From JADHLN01 sp965658435 (GTDB lineage: Bacteria; Pseudomonadota; Alphaproteobacteria; Rickettsiales; JABIRX01): a stretch of 22,769 nucleotides of DNA. The notes beneath the pieces were generated by a model, which made no database searches, was not told the DNA's origin, and was given only the letters and a program-made list of their open reading frames with translations. Location of the stretch: positions 1 through 22,769 of the forward strand of contig CBFHSE010000025.1 of the NCBI GenBank assembly GCA_965658435.1, written 5' to 3'. The first letter of the stretch is position 1. The number at the start of each line of letters is the position of its first letter. Made by a program: the position numbers and the translations under genes. Positions 8,243 through 15,865 of this stretch are shown here, one piece after another.

Positions 8243-8507
8243 TATGTAACTATTAAACTCCTAAATTTATTAGTGCATGAAGAGATAAACAGGAAGATAG
8301 CTGTAAATAGAATGAATTTTTTCATTGAAGAAAATATGTTATTATTTATTTGGATAGCAAATATATTATAACTAATAAAAAGAAATATACTCTTTATCTA
8401 GAGATCTATTAATTAGAGGAGCGCTAAGAGATAATGATTTTTATATGAGCGAGTGATTAAGCAGAGCTTAGAGAGAAGAATAATATAATTTGCTAAGTAG
8501 ATTATAC

Positions 8508-8690
8508 TTATAATTTTGATATGTTATTAGCTTCGAGGTATATTTCTACGTTATGGGTTCTCCAAGTTGGTACTTCTGTACCAAAAATATCTTTATCCTC
8601 AGTCCAAATGGGGCAATCATTATAAGTGATGAAGGTCAAAAATTAGGAGTTGATTTCTTTTGCTGTCAATCTTGCGGATAATCTATATTT
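8508..8690 (-). pseudogene. Possible gene remnant (about 60 codons with one internal stop)
   Basis: Read on the minus strand, this stretch is open except for a TAA at 8643-8645. It gives KYRLSARLTAKEINS, then the stop, then a segment containing NDCPIWTEDKDIFGTEVPTW and RTHNVEIYLEANNISKL, ending in TAA at 8508-8510. The composition (two Trp, mixed charged and hydrophobic residues) looks like real protein, and GC is locally higher than in the flanks. There is no start codon. The plus strand in exactly opposite register is also mostly open (containing SPNGAIIISDEGQKLGVDFF and CCQSCG, with a TAA at 8679-8681), so the coding strand is uncertain. I do not recognise the family. Confidence 0.3.
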
Positions 8691-8778
8691 TTAGATTCTG
8701 TTTTTATTGATATAAATATTAATCATATAGCAAGAATTTTCTTTAATGGTAATTATGATTTAGCAAAAAAACATATTT

Positions 8779-8792
8779 AGCAAAGCTTTGCT
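8779..8792. repeat. Perfect 14-base palindrome
   Basis: AGCAAAGCTTTGCT equals its own reverse complement. It could be a protein-binding site or a short hairpin (five pairs, four-base loop). TTTAGCAAA also occurs just upstream as a partial direct repeat. No function can be assigned. Confidence 0.35.
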
Positions 8793-8847
8793 CTATAAGA
8801 TAAATATTTTTCGGAGAATTTTTTGCAAGATATTGACTATATCTATT

Positions 8848-9153
8848 TTAATCCTGCTGTGCAGGAACAAATTCAGGGTTTTGACTTAGTGAATTGGGAT
8901 CTTCTGGAGGTAGGATAATATTTTTATCTTTATTTATCGTTTCCTCTTCCAGTTCCTTTATTTCGCTTTTATTGAGATAAAATTGTTCTTTTTTATGGAA
9001 TATATAATTTCTTGTTTTTGATGATAATATTTCATAAAGTGATTGATGCATATTCATCCCTTTATAAAAAAGACTAAATATGATTATTAAGACAAATATT
9101 AAAAATATAGAAATATATTTAGTTGTTTTATTTATTTTAAGTTTCTTCATCAT
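8848..9153 (-). CDS. Small single-pass membrane protein of unknown function
   Basis: I do not recognise this 101-residue protein. It has a basic N-terminus (MMKKLKINKTTK), one strongly hydrophobic helix at about residues 12-30, then a charged region (about 45-80) with possible helical stretches rich in Lys and Glu, and a Pro/Gln-rich tail ending PEFVPAQQD. The likely topology is N-terminus in the cytoplasm with the rest in the periplasm. The size and layout faintly recall small division proteins such as FtsL or FtsB, but I see no clear heptad pattern. It overlaps the 3' end of leuA by 17 bases in another frame, so it is probably translated by coupling from the leuA message. A second ATG directly after the first is an equal start candidate. 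The final codons lie in a TCCTGC-ACA-GCAGGA hairpin (8852-8866), followed by only a weak T-rich run. Confidence 0.6.
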   Translation of the reverse strand: MMKKLKINKTTKYISIFLIFVLIIIFSLFYKGMNMHQSLYEILSSKTRNYIFHKKEQFYLNKSEIKELEEETINKDKNIILPPEDPNSLSQNPEFVPAQQD

Positions 9154-10648
9154 TTAAAATTTTGTTAAGTGCGCTTATATATGCTTTTGCAGAGGCAACT
9201 AATGTATCTATATCAGAGCCATGTCCACTATATATTTTTCCATTATTATTTTCTAGCCTTACAGTAACATCTGCCTGAGCATCAGTTCCATGAGTTACTG
9301 AATGAACTTGATATAAATCAAGCCTTTCTTTATGAGGAACTAATTTTCTGATTGCTTTAAAAATAGCATCAACTGGTCCATTTCCATTTGTTTTTAACTC
9401 AATTTCATTAGAATCAAAAATTAAGGTTATGCGAGCTTCGCTATTTTTGCTGCCACAAGATACCTCTAAATTGAGAAATTTGACACGGTTATTATCTTCT
9501 AATTCCTTTCCTATAATTGTAACAATATCTGCGTCATAAATTTCTTTTTTCTTGTCAGCTAATTCTTTAAATTTAATGAAATATTTTTCAATTTCAGAAT
9601 CATTCAAATGAAAACCTAATTGGTTTATTTTGCTTTTAAAAGCATGGCTTCCTGAATGTTTTCCAAGTACAAGGTTAGATTCTGTATAACCTACTGACTC
9701 TGGTGTCATTATTTCATAAGTATCACGATTTTTAAGCATGCCATCTTGATGGATTCCTGATTCATGGGCAAATGCATTAGCACCAACTATTGCTTTGTTT
9801 TTTTGCACCATAAAACCAGATGCATTAGATACTAGTCTGGATATTCTAGCAAAATAACTAGGGTCTATATTTACATCAAAATTTAATAAATCATTTCTGG
9901 TTTTAATTGCCATAACAACTTCCTCTAAAGCAGTATTTCCTGCTCTTTCTCCTAAGCCATTAATAGTGCACTCAACTTGTCTTGCACCTGTTTGAATAGC
10001 GGATAAAGAGTTAGCAGTTGCTAGCCCTAAATCATTTTGGCAATGTACGGAGATTATTGCTTTATCTATGTTTGTTACATTATTTTTAATTTTAGCAATT
10101 AATGCGCTATATTCTTCTGATATAGCATAGCCAACTGTGTCCGGAATATTTATAGTTCTTGCTCCGGCATTTATGGCTGTTTCTATAGCTTTATATAGAA
10201 AATCATGCTCACTTCTTGTTGCGTCCATTGCAGACCATTCAATATCTTCACATAAATTTCTTGCGTAGCTTACGGTATCTTTAATTATATCAAGAACTTC
10301 AGCTTTGCTTTTTTTAATTTGATATTTTAAGTGAATATCGCTTGTAGATACAAAGCTGTGGATTCGGCCATGCTTTGCTGGTTTCACAGCTTCTGCAGCA
10401 CGATCTATATCTTTTTTTATGGCTCTTGCTAATGAGCAAATTGCTGCATTTTTTGAATTTTTAGCTATTTGATTTACTGCCTTAAAGTCGCCTTCTGAGG
10501 CAATTGCAAAGCCTGCTTCAATTATATCGACACCCATTTGGTCAAGTAATTCAGCGATTGCTAATTTCTCGTTATGATTCATAGTAGCTCCAGCAGATTG
10601 CTCTCCATCTCTTAGAGTTGTGTCAAAAATAATAATTTTTTCAGCCAT
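9137..10648 (-). CDS. leuA: 2-isopropylmalate synthase
   Basis: First committed step of leucine synthesis: condensation of 2-ketoisovalerate with acetyl-CoA. The 503-residue protein has the full layout: an N-terminal TIM barrel (about 1-270), a linker, and a C-terminal regulatory domain (about 365-500) that normally senses leucine. Key residues are Arg13 and Asp14 in DTTLRDGEQSAG, His202 in SVHCQNDLGLATANS, Asn238 in GLGERAGN and NAFAHESGIHQDG around 287-299. The metal-site motif reads HCQ rather than the textbook HCH, so residue 204 is Gln; plant-type isopropylmalate synthases have, to my memory, the same variant, so activity is likely. Homocitrate and citramalate synthases are related, but the overall pattern and the complete regulatory domain fit LeuA. 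It is divergent from rlmH (69 bases between starts), with a TATAAT on its strand at 10674-10679. Confidence 0.94.
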   Translation of the reverse strand: MAEKIIIFDTTLRDGEQSAGATMNHNEKLAIAELLDQMGVDIIEAGFAIASEGDFKAVNQIAKNSKNAAICSLARAIKKDIDRAAEAVKPAKHGRIHSFVSTSDIHLKYQIKKSKAEVLDIIKDTVSYARNLCEDIEWSAMDATRSEHDFLYKAIETAINAGARTINIPDTVGYAISEEYSALIAKIKNNVTNIDKAIISVHCQNDLGLATANSLSAIQTGARQVECTINGLGERAGNTALEEVVMAIKTRNDLLNFDVNIDPSYFARISRLVSNASGFMVQKNKAIVGANAFAHESGIHQDGMLKNRDTYEIMTPESVGYTESNLVLGKHSGSHAFKSKINQLGFHLNDSEIEKYFIKFKELADKKKEIYDADIVTIIGKELEDNNRVKFLNLEVSCGSKNSEARITLIFDSNEIELKTNGNGPVDAIFKAIRKLVPHKERLDLYQVHSVTHGTDAQADVTVRLENNNGKIYSGHGSDIDTLVASAKAYISALNKILNDEET

Positions 10649-10673
10649 ATATTTGTAAACTAGTAAATCTGTA

Positions 10674-10679
10674 ATTATA
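10674..10679 (-). promoter_or_regulatory. Candidate -10 box for leuA
   Basis: A perfect TATAAT on the minus strand 26 bases before the leuA start, in the divergent leuA-rlmH gap. No good -35 is present at 16-18 bases. I saw no leader peptide or attenuator, and at 69 bases the gap leaves little room for one. Confidence 0.3.
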
Positions 10680-10717
10680 TTTATATTTTAAAATAACTAA
10701 AAATTAAGCAATAATCA

Positions 10718-11164
10718 ATGATAAATCTTATATGTTTTGGATATAGTAAAAATACTGACTATGTAACTATTATTTCAGAATATTATAAAAGATTGGGGAA
10801 TAAATTAAAAATTATCGAGTTAGCTCAGGCAAAAGGAAGCAAAAGTGAAATTTTACAAAAAGAAGCAAAGGAAATAGAAAAATATTCAAATAGTGATTTT
10901 CGTATTTTCTTAGACGCTAGTAAAGGGCAAAATTTGAGTTCAGATGAATTTGCAAAAAAAATCGATAATTGGTTATTTAATAATAGAAATATTAGTTTTA
11001 TTATTGGGGGGAGTTTTGGTTTTTCTGAAAATCTAATTACAAAAAATGATTATGTGTTAAGCCTTGGAAATATGACTTTTCCACATATGATGGCAAGGGC
11101 AATTTTGTTAGAGCAAATTTATAGATCTTTTGAAATTTTTAAAAATTCTCCTTACCATAAATAA
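10718..11164 (+). CDS. rlmH: 23S rRNA (pseudouridine1915-N3)-methyltransferase
   Basis: RlmH is a small SPOUT-class enzyme that methylates pseudouridine 1915 in helix 69 of 23S rRNA on assembled ribosomes, using S-adenosylmethionine. The 148-residue product matches the family in length and motifs: IIELAQAKG (32-40), FLDASKGQNLSSDEFAKKI (64-82), the trefoil-knot SAM-binding loop FIIGGSFGF (94-102), LSLGNMTFPHMMARAILLEQIYRS (114-137) and the C-terminal PYHK that reaches the active site. It starts divergently from leuA and ends one base before the stop of the TPR gene on the other strand. Confidence 0.96.
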   Translation: MINLICFGYSKNTDYVTIISEYYKRLGNKLKIIELAQAKGSKSEILQKEAKEIEKYSNSDFRIFLDASKGQNLSSDEFAKKIDNWLFNNRNISFIIGGSFGFSENLITKNDYVLSLGNMTFPHMMARAILLEQIYRSFEIFKNSPYHK

Positions 11165-11165
11165 T

Positions 11166-12101
11166 TTAAATACAGGATAGTTTTTTGAGTTTTTTGGTCA
11201 TTTTATCTGCTATATCATCTTGATAGTTTTTATAGTATATTATTCTTGCTTTTCTTAGGTTAACACATGCTTTATCTATTTGATTGTTAGCTTCATAGGT
11301 TAGAGCAATGTTGGTATATTGATTTGCTTCAGCAATAATTAGTTGGTTTTTTTGGTTTAAAATTAATGCTTTGTTAAAATTTTTTAATGCCACCATATGG
11401 TTATTTTGTTTTAATGCTAACACTCCAATATTTGAATGACCAAGGGCAATAAGTTTGTCATTTTTTTCTTTTTTTCCGATAGTAATAATTTTGTTAAAAA
11501 CTATGCTTGCATTGGTAAAACTGTTTAACTCTGTGTATATTCTTCCTAAATTATTTAATAAAAAAAGATTATTTGGATTTAGCTGTAAGCCTTTATTAAA
11601 TAAATTAATAGCCTCTATTTTATCGCTGAAGTAATAGCTGAGACCAGCAAGGCCAAGATATTTTTCTTTTGCGATATTACTTTCATTTTCGGCTAATTCT
11701 AGAAAAATATTTTGACTCTCAGTAAATTTAAATTGATTAATTTCGGATAGAGCTTGTTCAGTTTTTTGTGCATATTTATTTGGTTGTGTATTTTGTAAAA
11801 TTAATAACTCTCTTACTAAAAACTCTATATTTAATATAGCTAATTCTGAATAATTATTGTCTTGATATAATTTTTGAGCTGATTGAATTAATTCTGTATT
11901 TGCTGATATTTTTTTATCTGTGAAAGGGTTTCTAAAGCTTAATATGGCATCATATGTTTGGCTAAATGATGGCATTTTATCATAAAGAATTATAACCGGT
12001 GAAAAAACTAACTGTTTAAATTGAAAAATTAAGGAAAGAATAATTGTTACAAGGGTTATTTTGAAGTTGTTTTCAACTATATATTTAGCTATTTTGTGCA
12101 T
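11166..12101 (-). CDS. Membrane-anchored TPR-repeat protein
   Basis: A 311-residue protein with one hydrophobic N-terminal segment (about 15-40), probably a membrane anchor with the bulk outside the cytoplasm, followed by tetratricopeptide-like repeats. The repeats are approximately at 115-142, 145-177, 178-211, 216-250 and 258-292; those at 145-177 (GLAGLSYYFSDKIEAINLFNKG) and 216-250 (NIGVLALKQNNHMVALKNFNKALIL) are closest to consensus. TPR proteins are protein-binding scaffolds, and no enzymatic function is suggested. It is the last gene of a six-gene operon, two bases after the SPOR gene, so a role at the cell envelope together with that protein is a reasonable guess. Its stop codon is separated by one base from that of rlmH. 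Confidence 0.8.
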   Translation of the reverse strand: MHKIAKYIVENNFKITLVTIILSLIFQFKQLVFSPVIILYDKMPSFSQTYDAILSFRNPFTDKKISANTELIQSAQKLYQDNNYSELAILNIEFLVRELLILQNTQPNKYAQKTEQALSEINQFKFTESQNIFLELAENESNIAKEKYLGLAGLSYYFSDKIEAINLFNKGLQLNPNNLFLLNNLGRIYTELNSFTNASIVFNKIITIGKKEKNDKLIALGHSNIGVLALKQNNHMVALKNFNKALILNQKNQLIIAEANQYTNIALTYEANNQIDKACVNLRKARIIYYKNYQDDIADKMTKKLKKLSCI

Positions 12102-12103
12102 GA

Positions 12104-12751
12104 TTAATTAGTTTTCAAAAAACATTCAATTGCCTTTTTCCTTAAATTATCACAAAAGTTTTTTGCTTCTGCGCTATTACTATGTGGTCCTGCTTTTAAA
12201 CGATATATTATGCCTTTTTCTGCTAAATGAGCTTTTTCTATATGGAGTAATATTTTTTGTTTTTTCTGGATTATATTACTGATATTTTCTTTTGCAATTT
12301 CAGCTTTCTCATATGATTTATAGGCTCCAAGCTGAACATAGTTTTTAATTAGTTTATGATTAATTTTTTCTTTTTTTCCTTTTTTTATTTTAATTAGGTG
12401 ATTTTTATAGGAAATTATCTCTGGCTTTGCTTTTGGTTCGGATTTAGTTGTTTTTAATGATTTTACTGCAGTTTTGCTGTTTTGCTTTTTAGTGATTGTA
12501 TCTGTTTTTAATTTCCAATCTTTTTTATTAACAAAATCATAAATTTTTTGTTCTGTAGCATAAATTTTTTGTTTTTTATTTTGCGCTTCTACCCTTATTT
12601 TTTCATTATCTGCATAAATAAATAAGGGAGAAATTTTATTGATTTCTCTATATTGATAATCTCTCGCTTTTATCAATAATAAAATAAAAGCTGCCAAAAA
12701 TATGCCGAATATTAAATAACTTGAATTTTGTTTGCTAAATATTTTTTTCAT
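12104..12751 (-). CDS. SPOR-domain (septal peptidoglycan-binding) membrane protein
   Basis: A 215-residue protein with a short cytoplasmic N-terminus, a transmembrane helix (about 11-28), a long Lys-rich periplasmic linker (about 30-135) and a C-terminal SPOR domain (about 136-214). The SPOR domain shows NYVQLGAYKSYEKAEIAKEN at its start and IYRLKAGPHSNSAEAKNFC near its end. SPOR domains bind glycan strands stripped of stem peptides at the division septum. Its ATG overlaps the argS stop codon (TAATG), implying translational coupling. An argS-SPOR neighbourhood is frequent in Alphaproteobacteria, which supports orthology with the division-related SPOR proteins there. The very high Lys content of the linker is extreme even for an AT-rich genome. 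Confidence 0.9.
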   Translation of the reverse strand: MKKIFSKQNSSYLIFGIFLAAFILLLIKARDYQYREINKISPLFIYADNEKIRVEAQNKKQKIYATEQKIYDFVNKKDWKLKTDTITKKQNSKTAVKSLKTTKSEPKAKPEIISYKNHLIKIKKGKKEKINHKLIKNYVQLGAYKSYEKAEIAKENISNIIQKKQKILLHIEKAHLAEKGIIYRLKAGPHSNSAEAKNFCDNLRKKAIECFLKTN

Positions 12752-14478
12752 TACATTTTATCTATGGCTTTAATATTAAATAATTTTAGAGCTTGTGTCA
12801 GTATATTTTTGGTAACTATTAATAAAATAAGGCGATCATTAGTTTTGTTTTTATCTGAATTAATAAATTTTAGCTCCTTGTTGTGAGTGCCTTGAGACCA
12901 ATATGCATGGAATTTTGCTGCTAGATTTTGTAGGTAAAATGCAAGTTTGTGAGGCTCATAAGTTAGGGCAATATTTTTAATTATATTTGGAAAAAGACAA
13001 ATATGCTTAATTAGTTCAATTTCATATATATTATCTAAGGAAGTGGGTAAAGTTGTTCTTATATCTGTAATTTTGATGCTGCTTTGCCTTAAAATAGAGC
13101 ATATTCTAGCGTGAGCATATTGAATATAAAAAATTGGGTTATCCTTAGTTTGAGCAATAGCAAGATTTAAATCAAACTCTAAATTCATGTCATTTTTTCT
13201 TGTAAGCATTATAAATCTTAGGGCATCTATACCAACTTGATCAACAACTTCATCAATTGTTAGAAAACTCCCATCTCTTTTAGACATCTTAATAGCAGAG
13301 CCATTTTTTATAAATTTTACTAATTGGCAGATTTTGATCTCAATATTTGCTTTATTATCTGATAAAGCGCTTACTAATGCTTTCATTCTTTTTATATAGC
13401 CTCCATGATCTGCGCCCAATACGAGGATCATATTTTTATACCCTCTTTCAATTTTGTTTTGATGATATGCAGCATCAGCTGCAAAATAAGTGAAATCACC
13501 ATTATTTTTTTGTAAAACTCTATCAGTATCATCGCCAAAATTTTTGGCTTTAAATAAAAGCTGTTCTTTTTCTTCCCAATCATCATCTGTTATTGATTTT
13601 GGTTTTTCTAATGTTCCTCTATAAGTAAGGTTTTTTTCCTGTAATAGGTTTATAACCTCCTCTATTTTGTTGGAATCATGTAATGTTTTTTCAGAAAAAT
13701 ATGTGTCATGCTTTATGTTTAATTTAGCAAAACCATTTCTGATCATTTCTAACATTTCGGTAATTGCCCTTTCTTTAAAAAAATCCAGATATTCATCTTC
13801 ATTTTCATGTAAAAATTTATCTTTATATTCAGAATAGATTTTTTTTGCAGGAGATATTAAATATTCGCCAGGATATAATCCTTTAGGTACTTCTATTGCT
13901 TTTTTTTCACAAAATTCTCTATATCTTATAAATAGGGATTTAGCTAATATATCAATTTGTTTGCCTGCATCATTAACGTAATTTTCACGTGAAACTTCAA
14001 AAGATGAAAATTCTAAGATATTAGCTAATACATCGCCAAATACTGATCCTCTGCTATGACCAATATGCAGGGGACCTGTGGGATTTGGTGAGCCGAATTC
14101 TATGTTTGTTTTTTTTCCGGCGCCAATTTTATTTTTTCCATATTTATCTATATCTTGATAGATTTCTAGCAAGGATTTATGCCAAAATTCATCCTGCATT
14201 TCAAAATTTATAAATCCTGGGCCTGCAATTTTGATGTTTTTTATTAATTTTATTTCTTTTTTAAAAATTTCTAAGAAATTTTCTGCTAAATCTTGAGGTT
14301 TTTTTTGGAAATTTTTTGCAATTATTAAAGCTGCATTAGTTGATAGGCAGCCATGTTGGTTATCTTTAGGAATCTCTAAAGTGATTTTGGATAAATCTGT
14401 TATTGTAATATTTTGTGAGTTAAAATATTCTTGTAAGGATTTGAGGATTTTATGCTTAAAATCTGCTATTATATCCAT
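12751..14478 (-). CDS. argS: Arginyl-tRNA synthetase
   Basis: Class I aminoacyl-tRNA synthetase charging tRNA-Arg. The 575-residue protein is full length. It has the N-terminal additional domain (about 1-100) that recognises the tRNA D-loop, the HIGH motif in SPNPTGPLHIGHSRGSVFGD (138-141), the KMSKR motif at 397-401 followed by DGSFLTIDEVVDQVGIDALR, and a helical anticodon-binding domain (about 450-575). It starts four bases after the stop of the upstream HAD gene and shares one base with the downstream SPOR gene. It is part of a tight operon, so its expression is probably set by the promoter upstream of the ABC permease gene or by an internal one that I cannot identify. Confidence 0.98.
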   Translation of the reverse strand: MDIIADFKHKILKSLQEYFNSQNITITDLSKITLEIPKDNQHGCLSTNAALIIAKNFQKKPQDLAENFLEIFKKEIKLIKNIKIAGPGFINFEMQDEFWHKSLLEIYQDIDKYGKNKIGAGKKTNIEFGSPNPTGPLHIGHSRGSVFGDVLANILEFSSFEVSRENYVNDAGKQIDILAKSLFIRYREFCEKKAIEVPKGLYPGEYLISPAKKIYSEYKDKFLHENEDEYLDFFKERAITEMLEMIRNGFAKLNIKHDTYFSEKTLHDSNKIEEVINLLQEKNLTYRGTLEKPKSITDDDWEEKEQLLFKAKNFGDDTDRVLQKNNGDFTYFAADAAYHQNKIERGYKNMILVLGADHGGYIKRMKALVSALSDNKANIEIKICQLVKFIKNGSAIKMSKRDGSFLTIDEVVDQVGIDALRFIMLTRKNDMNLEFDLNLAIAQTKDNPIFYIQYAHARICSILRQSSIKITDIRTTLPTSLDNIYEIELIKHICLFPNIIKNIALTYEPHKLAFYLQNLAAKFHAYWSQGTHNKELKFINSDKNKTNDRLILLIVTKNILTQALKLFNIKAIDKM

Positions 14479-14482
14479 TAAT

Positions 14483-15325
14483 TTAGGCCTTAAATAAGCT
14501 TGCTACAAAATTTGGAGTGGCGCTATAATTTTCACATAAAGCTGATAATTTATTAATATTTGCTTCTTCGCCGATTGTTATACCGAGTTCATTAATATGC
14601 ATTCCTGATGTAATTAATAATGAATCAAGTCCGTTTTGATTAGCGCCTTTTATATCAGTGTGAAGACCGTCACCTATACATAATATTTGTGATTTTTTAT
14701 AATCAAATTCAGCTATGACTTCATCATAAATATTTTGATAAGGCTTGCCGTAATATACTACATTTCCGCCTAATTCTTTGTATTTCTCTGCAATTGCGCC
14801 TGCACAAAAATGTGATTTGTTATTTTTTTTAATTACAAAAATATCTGGATTTATACAGTGCATTTCTAGATTTGCTTCTTTTATCTCTTTTATTTCTGGC
14901 AGAACATCTTCTACTTTTTGTTCTGGAGTTAAGCCGGTTACTACTGCAATATCCGCATCTTTAGGGTCATTAACTAATTGATGAGCTGTGCCTTGTAAAA
15001 GATGTTTATCTTGTTCAGGGCCAAGATAATAATATTTTAATTTATCTTGTTCTTCAAAATAATAATAAGCAAATTCTCCTGATGTTAGTAAATAATCATA
15101 ATGTTCTTCTGTTATGCCAAGATTACCCAGAACTTTGATGGTTCTTTCTGAGCGTCTTGGAGCATTAGATAAAAAAACTATTTTTTTATTATGTAATTTT
15201 AAGAATTTGATGGTTTCTAAAACATCTTTATATAGATCGGTCCCATCATGGATTACACCATAAATATCTATAATAAATAGCTCGTAATTATCGCTGATTT
15301 CTCCTAAGGATTTTATTGGTTTCAT
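14483..15325 (-). CDS. HAD-superfamily class IIA hydrolase
   Basis: A 280-residue HAD phosphatase of the NagD-like class IIA type, with a large C2 cap between motifs II and III. Motif I is IIDIYGVIHDG with nucleophile Asp20; motif II is VFLSNAPRRS (Ser53); motif III is YYGKPYQNIY (Lys194); motif IV is CIGDGLHTDIKGANQNGLDS (Asp219 and Asp224). The second Asp of motif I, the usual acid/base, is Tyr22. In the alphaproteobacterial family that this resembles (TIGR01459-like) a bulky aromatic residue is common there, so this is not decay. The substrate is unknown; the family acts on small phosphorylated metabolites. It lies between def and argS in one operon, with gaps of five and four bases. Confidence 0.88.
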   Translation of the reverse strand: MKPIKSLGEISDNYELFIIDIYGVIHDGTDLYKDVLETIKFLKLHNKKIVFLSNAPRRSERTIKVLGNLGITEEHYDYLLTSGEFAYYYFEEQDKLKYYYLGPEQDKHLLQGTAHQLVNDPKDADIAVVTGLTPEQKVEDVLPEIKEIKEANLEMHCINPDIFVIKKNNKSHFCAGAIAEKYKELGGNVVYYGKPYQNIYDEVIAEFDYKKSQILCIGDGLHTDIKGANQNGLDSLLITSGMHINELGITIGEEANINKLSALCENYSATPNFVASLFKA

Positions 15326-15330
15326 TTAAT

Positions 15331-15864
15331 TTATTTTGGTTTTTGTTGTTTTGTTAATTTTTTTAATATCATATCTTTCTTCAATTTAGATATATGGTCA
15401 ACAAAAACAATGCCATTTAAGTGATCTATTTCATGTTGCACACATATAGATAGCAAGCCATCAGCATCTAATATTTGTTTCTTGCCATGATAATCTAGAT
15501 ATTCAACTTTTATTGCTTTTGGTCTTATTACATCAGAAAATTGACCTGGAAAAGATAGGCAGCCTTCTTTGTAACTTTGTTCTTCTGAATCAACCCAAAT
15601 AATTTTAGGATTTACCAGAAATAAAGGATTGGTTTTATTTTTATTAGAGTCTGGGTAACGTTCATTAATGCCATTTATTTCCATAACTAATATTCTTTTT
15701 AAGATGCCAATTTGAACAGCGGCAAGGCCAATGCCATTATGATGATGCATAGTTTCTAACATATCATCCATTAATTTTCTGGTTTCGTCATTAACTTCAG
15801 ATACATCTTCAGAAATTTCAGTTAATATTTTATCTGGCCATGTTACTAAATCTAAAATTGCCAT
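15331..15864 (-). CDS. def: Peptide deformylase
   Basis: Removes the formyl group from the N-terminal methionine of new proteins. The 177-residue product has all three metal-site motifs: GIGLAAVQIG (44-53), EGCLSFPGQFS with ligand Cys102, and CVQHEIDHLNG with His144, catalytic Glu145 and His148. The chosen start, ATG at 15864, gives the standard family N-terminus (MAILDLVTWPDKIL) and comes one base after the stop of the permease gene. The frame is open to an ATG at 15894, but that would overlap the permease gene and add ten residues not seen in the family. No formyltransferase gene (fmt), its frequent partner, is adjacent. Confidence 0.96.
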   Translation of the reverse strand: MAILDLVTWPDKILTEISEDVSEVNDETRKLMDDMLETMHHHNGIGLAAVQIGILKRILVMEINGINERYPDSNKNKTNPLFLVNPKIIWVDSEEQSYKEGCLSFPGQFSDVIRPKAIKVEYLDYHGKKQILDADGLLSICVQHEIDHLNGIVFVDHISKLKKDMILKKLTKQQKPK

Positions 15865-15865
15865 A

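Larger units (their letters stand above)
8243..8847. other. About 600 bases with no intact gene; probably decayed coding sequence
   Basis: No reading frame here has a plausible start, length and composition on either strand. Several short stretches look protein-like. One is on the plus strand at about 8380-8455 (reading SLSRDLLIRGALRDNDFYMS before a TGA); another region, 8508-8690, is described separately. A perfect 14-base palindrome lies at 8779-8792. Next to a frameshifted ankyrin gene this looks like a patch of gene decay rather than a regulatory region. I found no tRNA-like cloverleaf or recognisable mobile-element end. Confidence 0.5.

Noticed and set aside
8243..8847. tRNA, small RNA or CRISPR array in the gene-poor stretch
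   Set aside because: No T-loop consensus, no cloverleaf pairing and no regularly spaced repeats could be found by eye.
15254..15280. HAD hydrolase lacks the second motif-I Asp (Tyr22)
   Set aside because: The close alphaproteobacterial family commonly has an aromatic residue there; the other motifs are intact.
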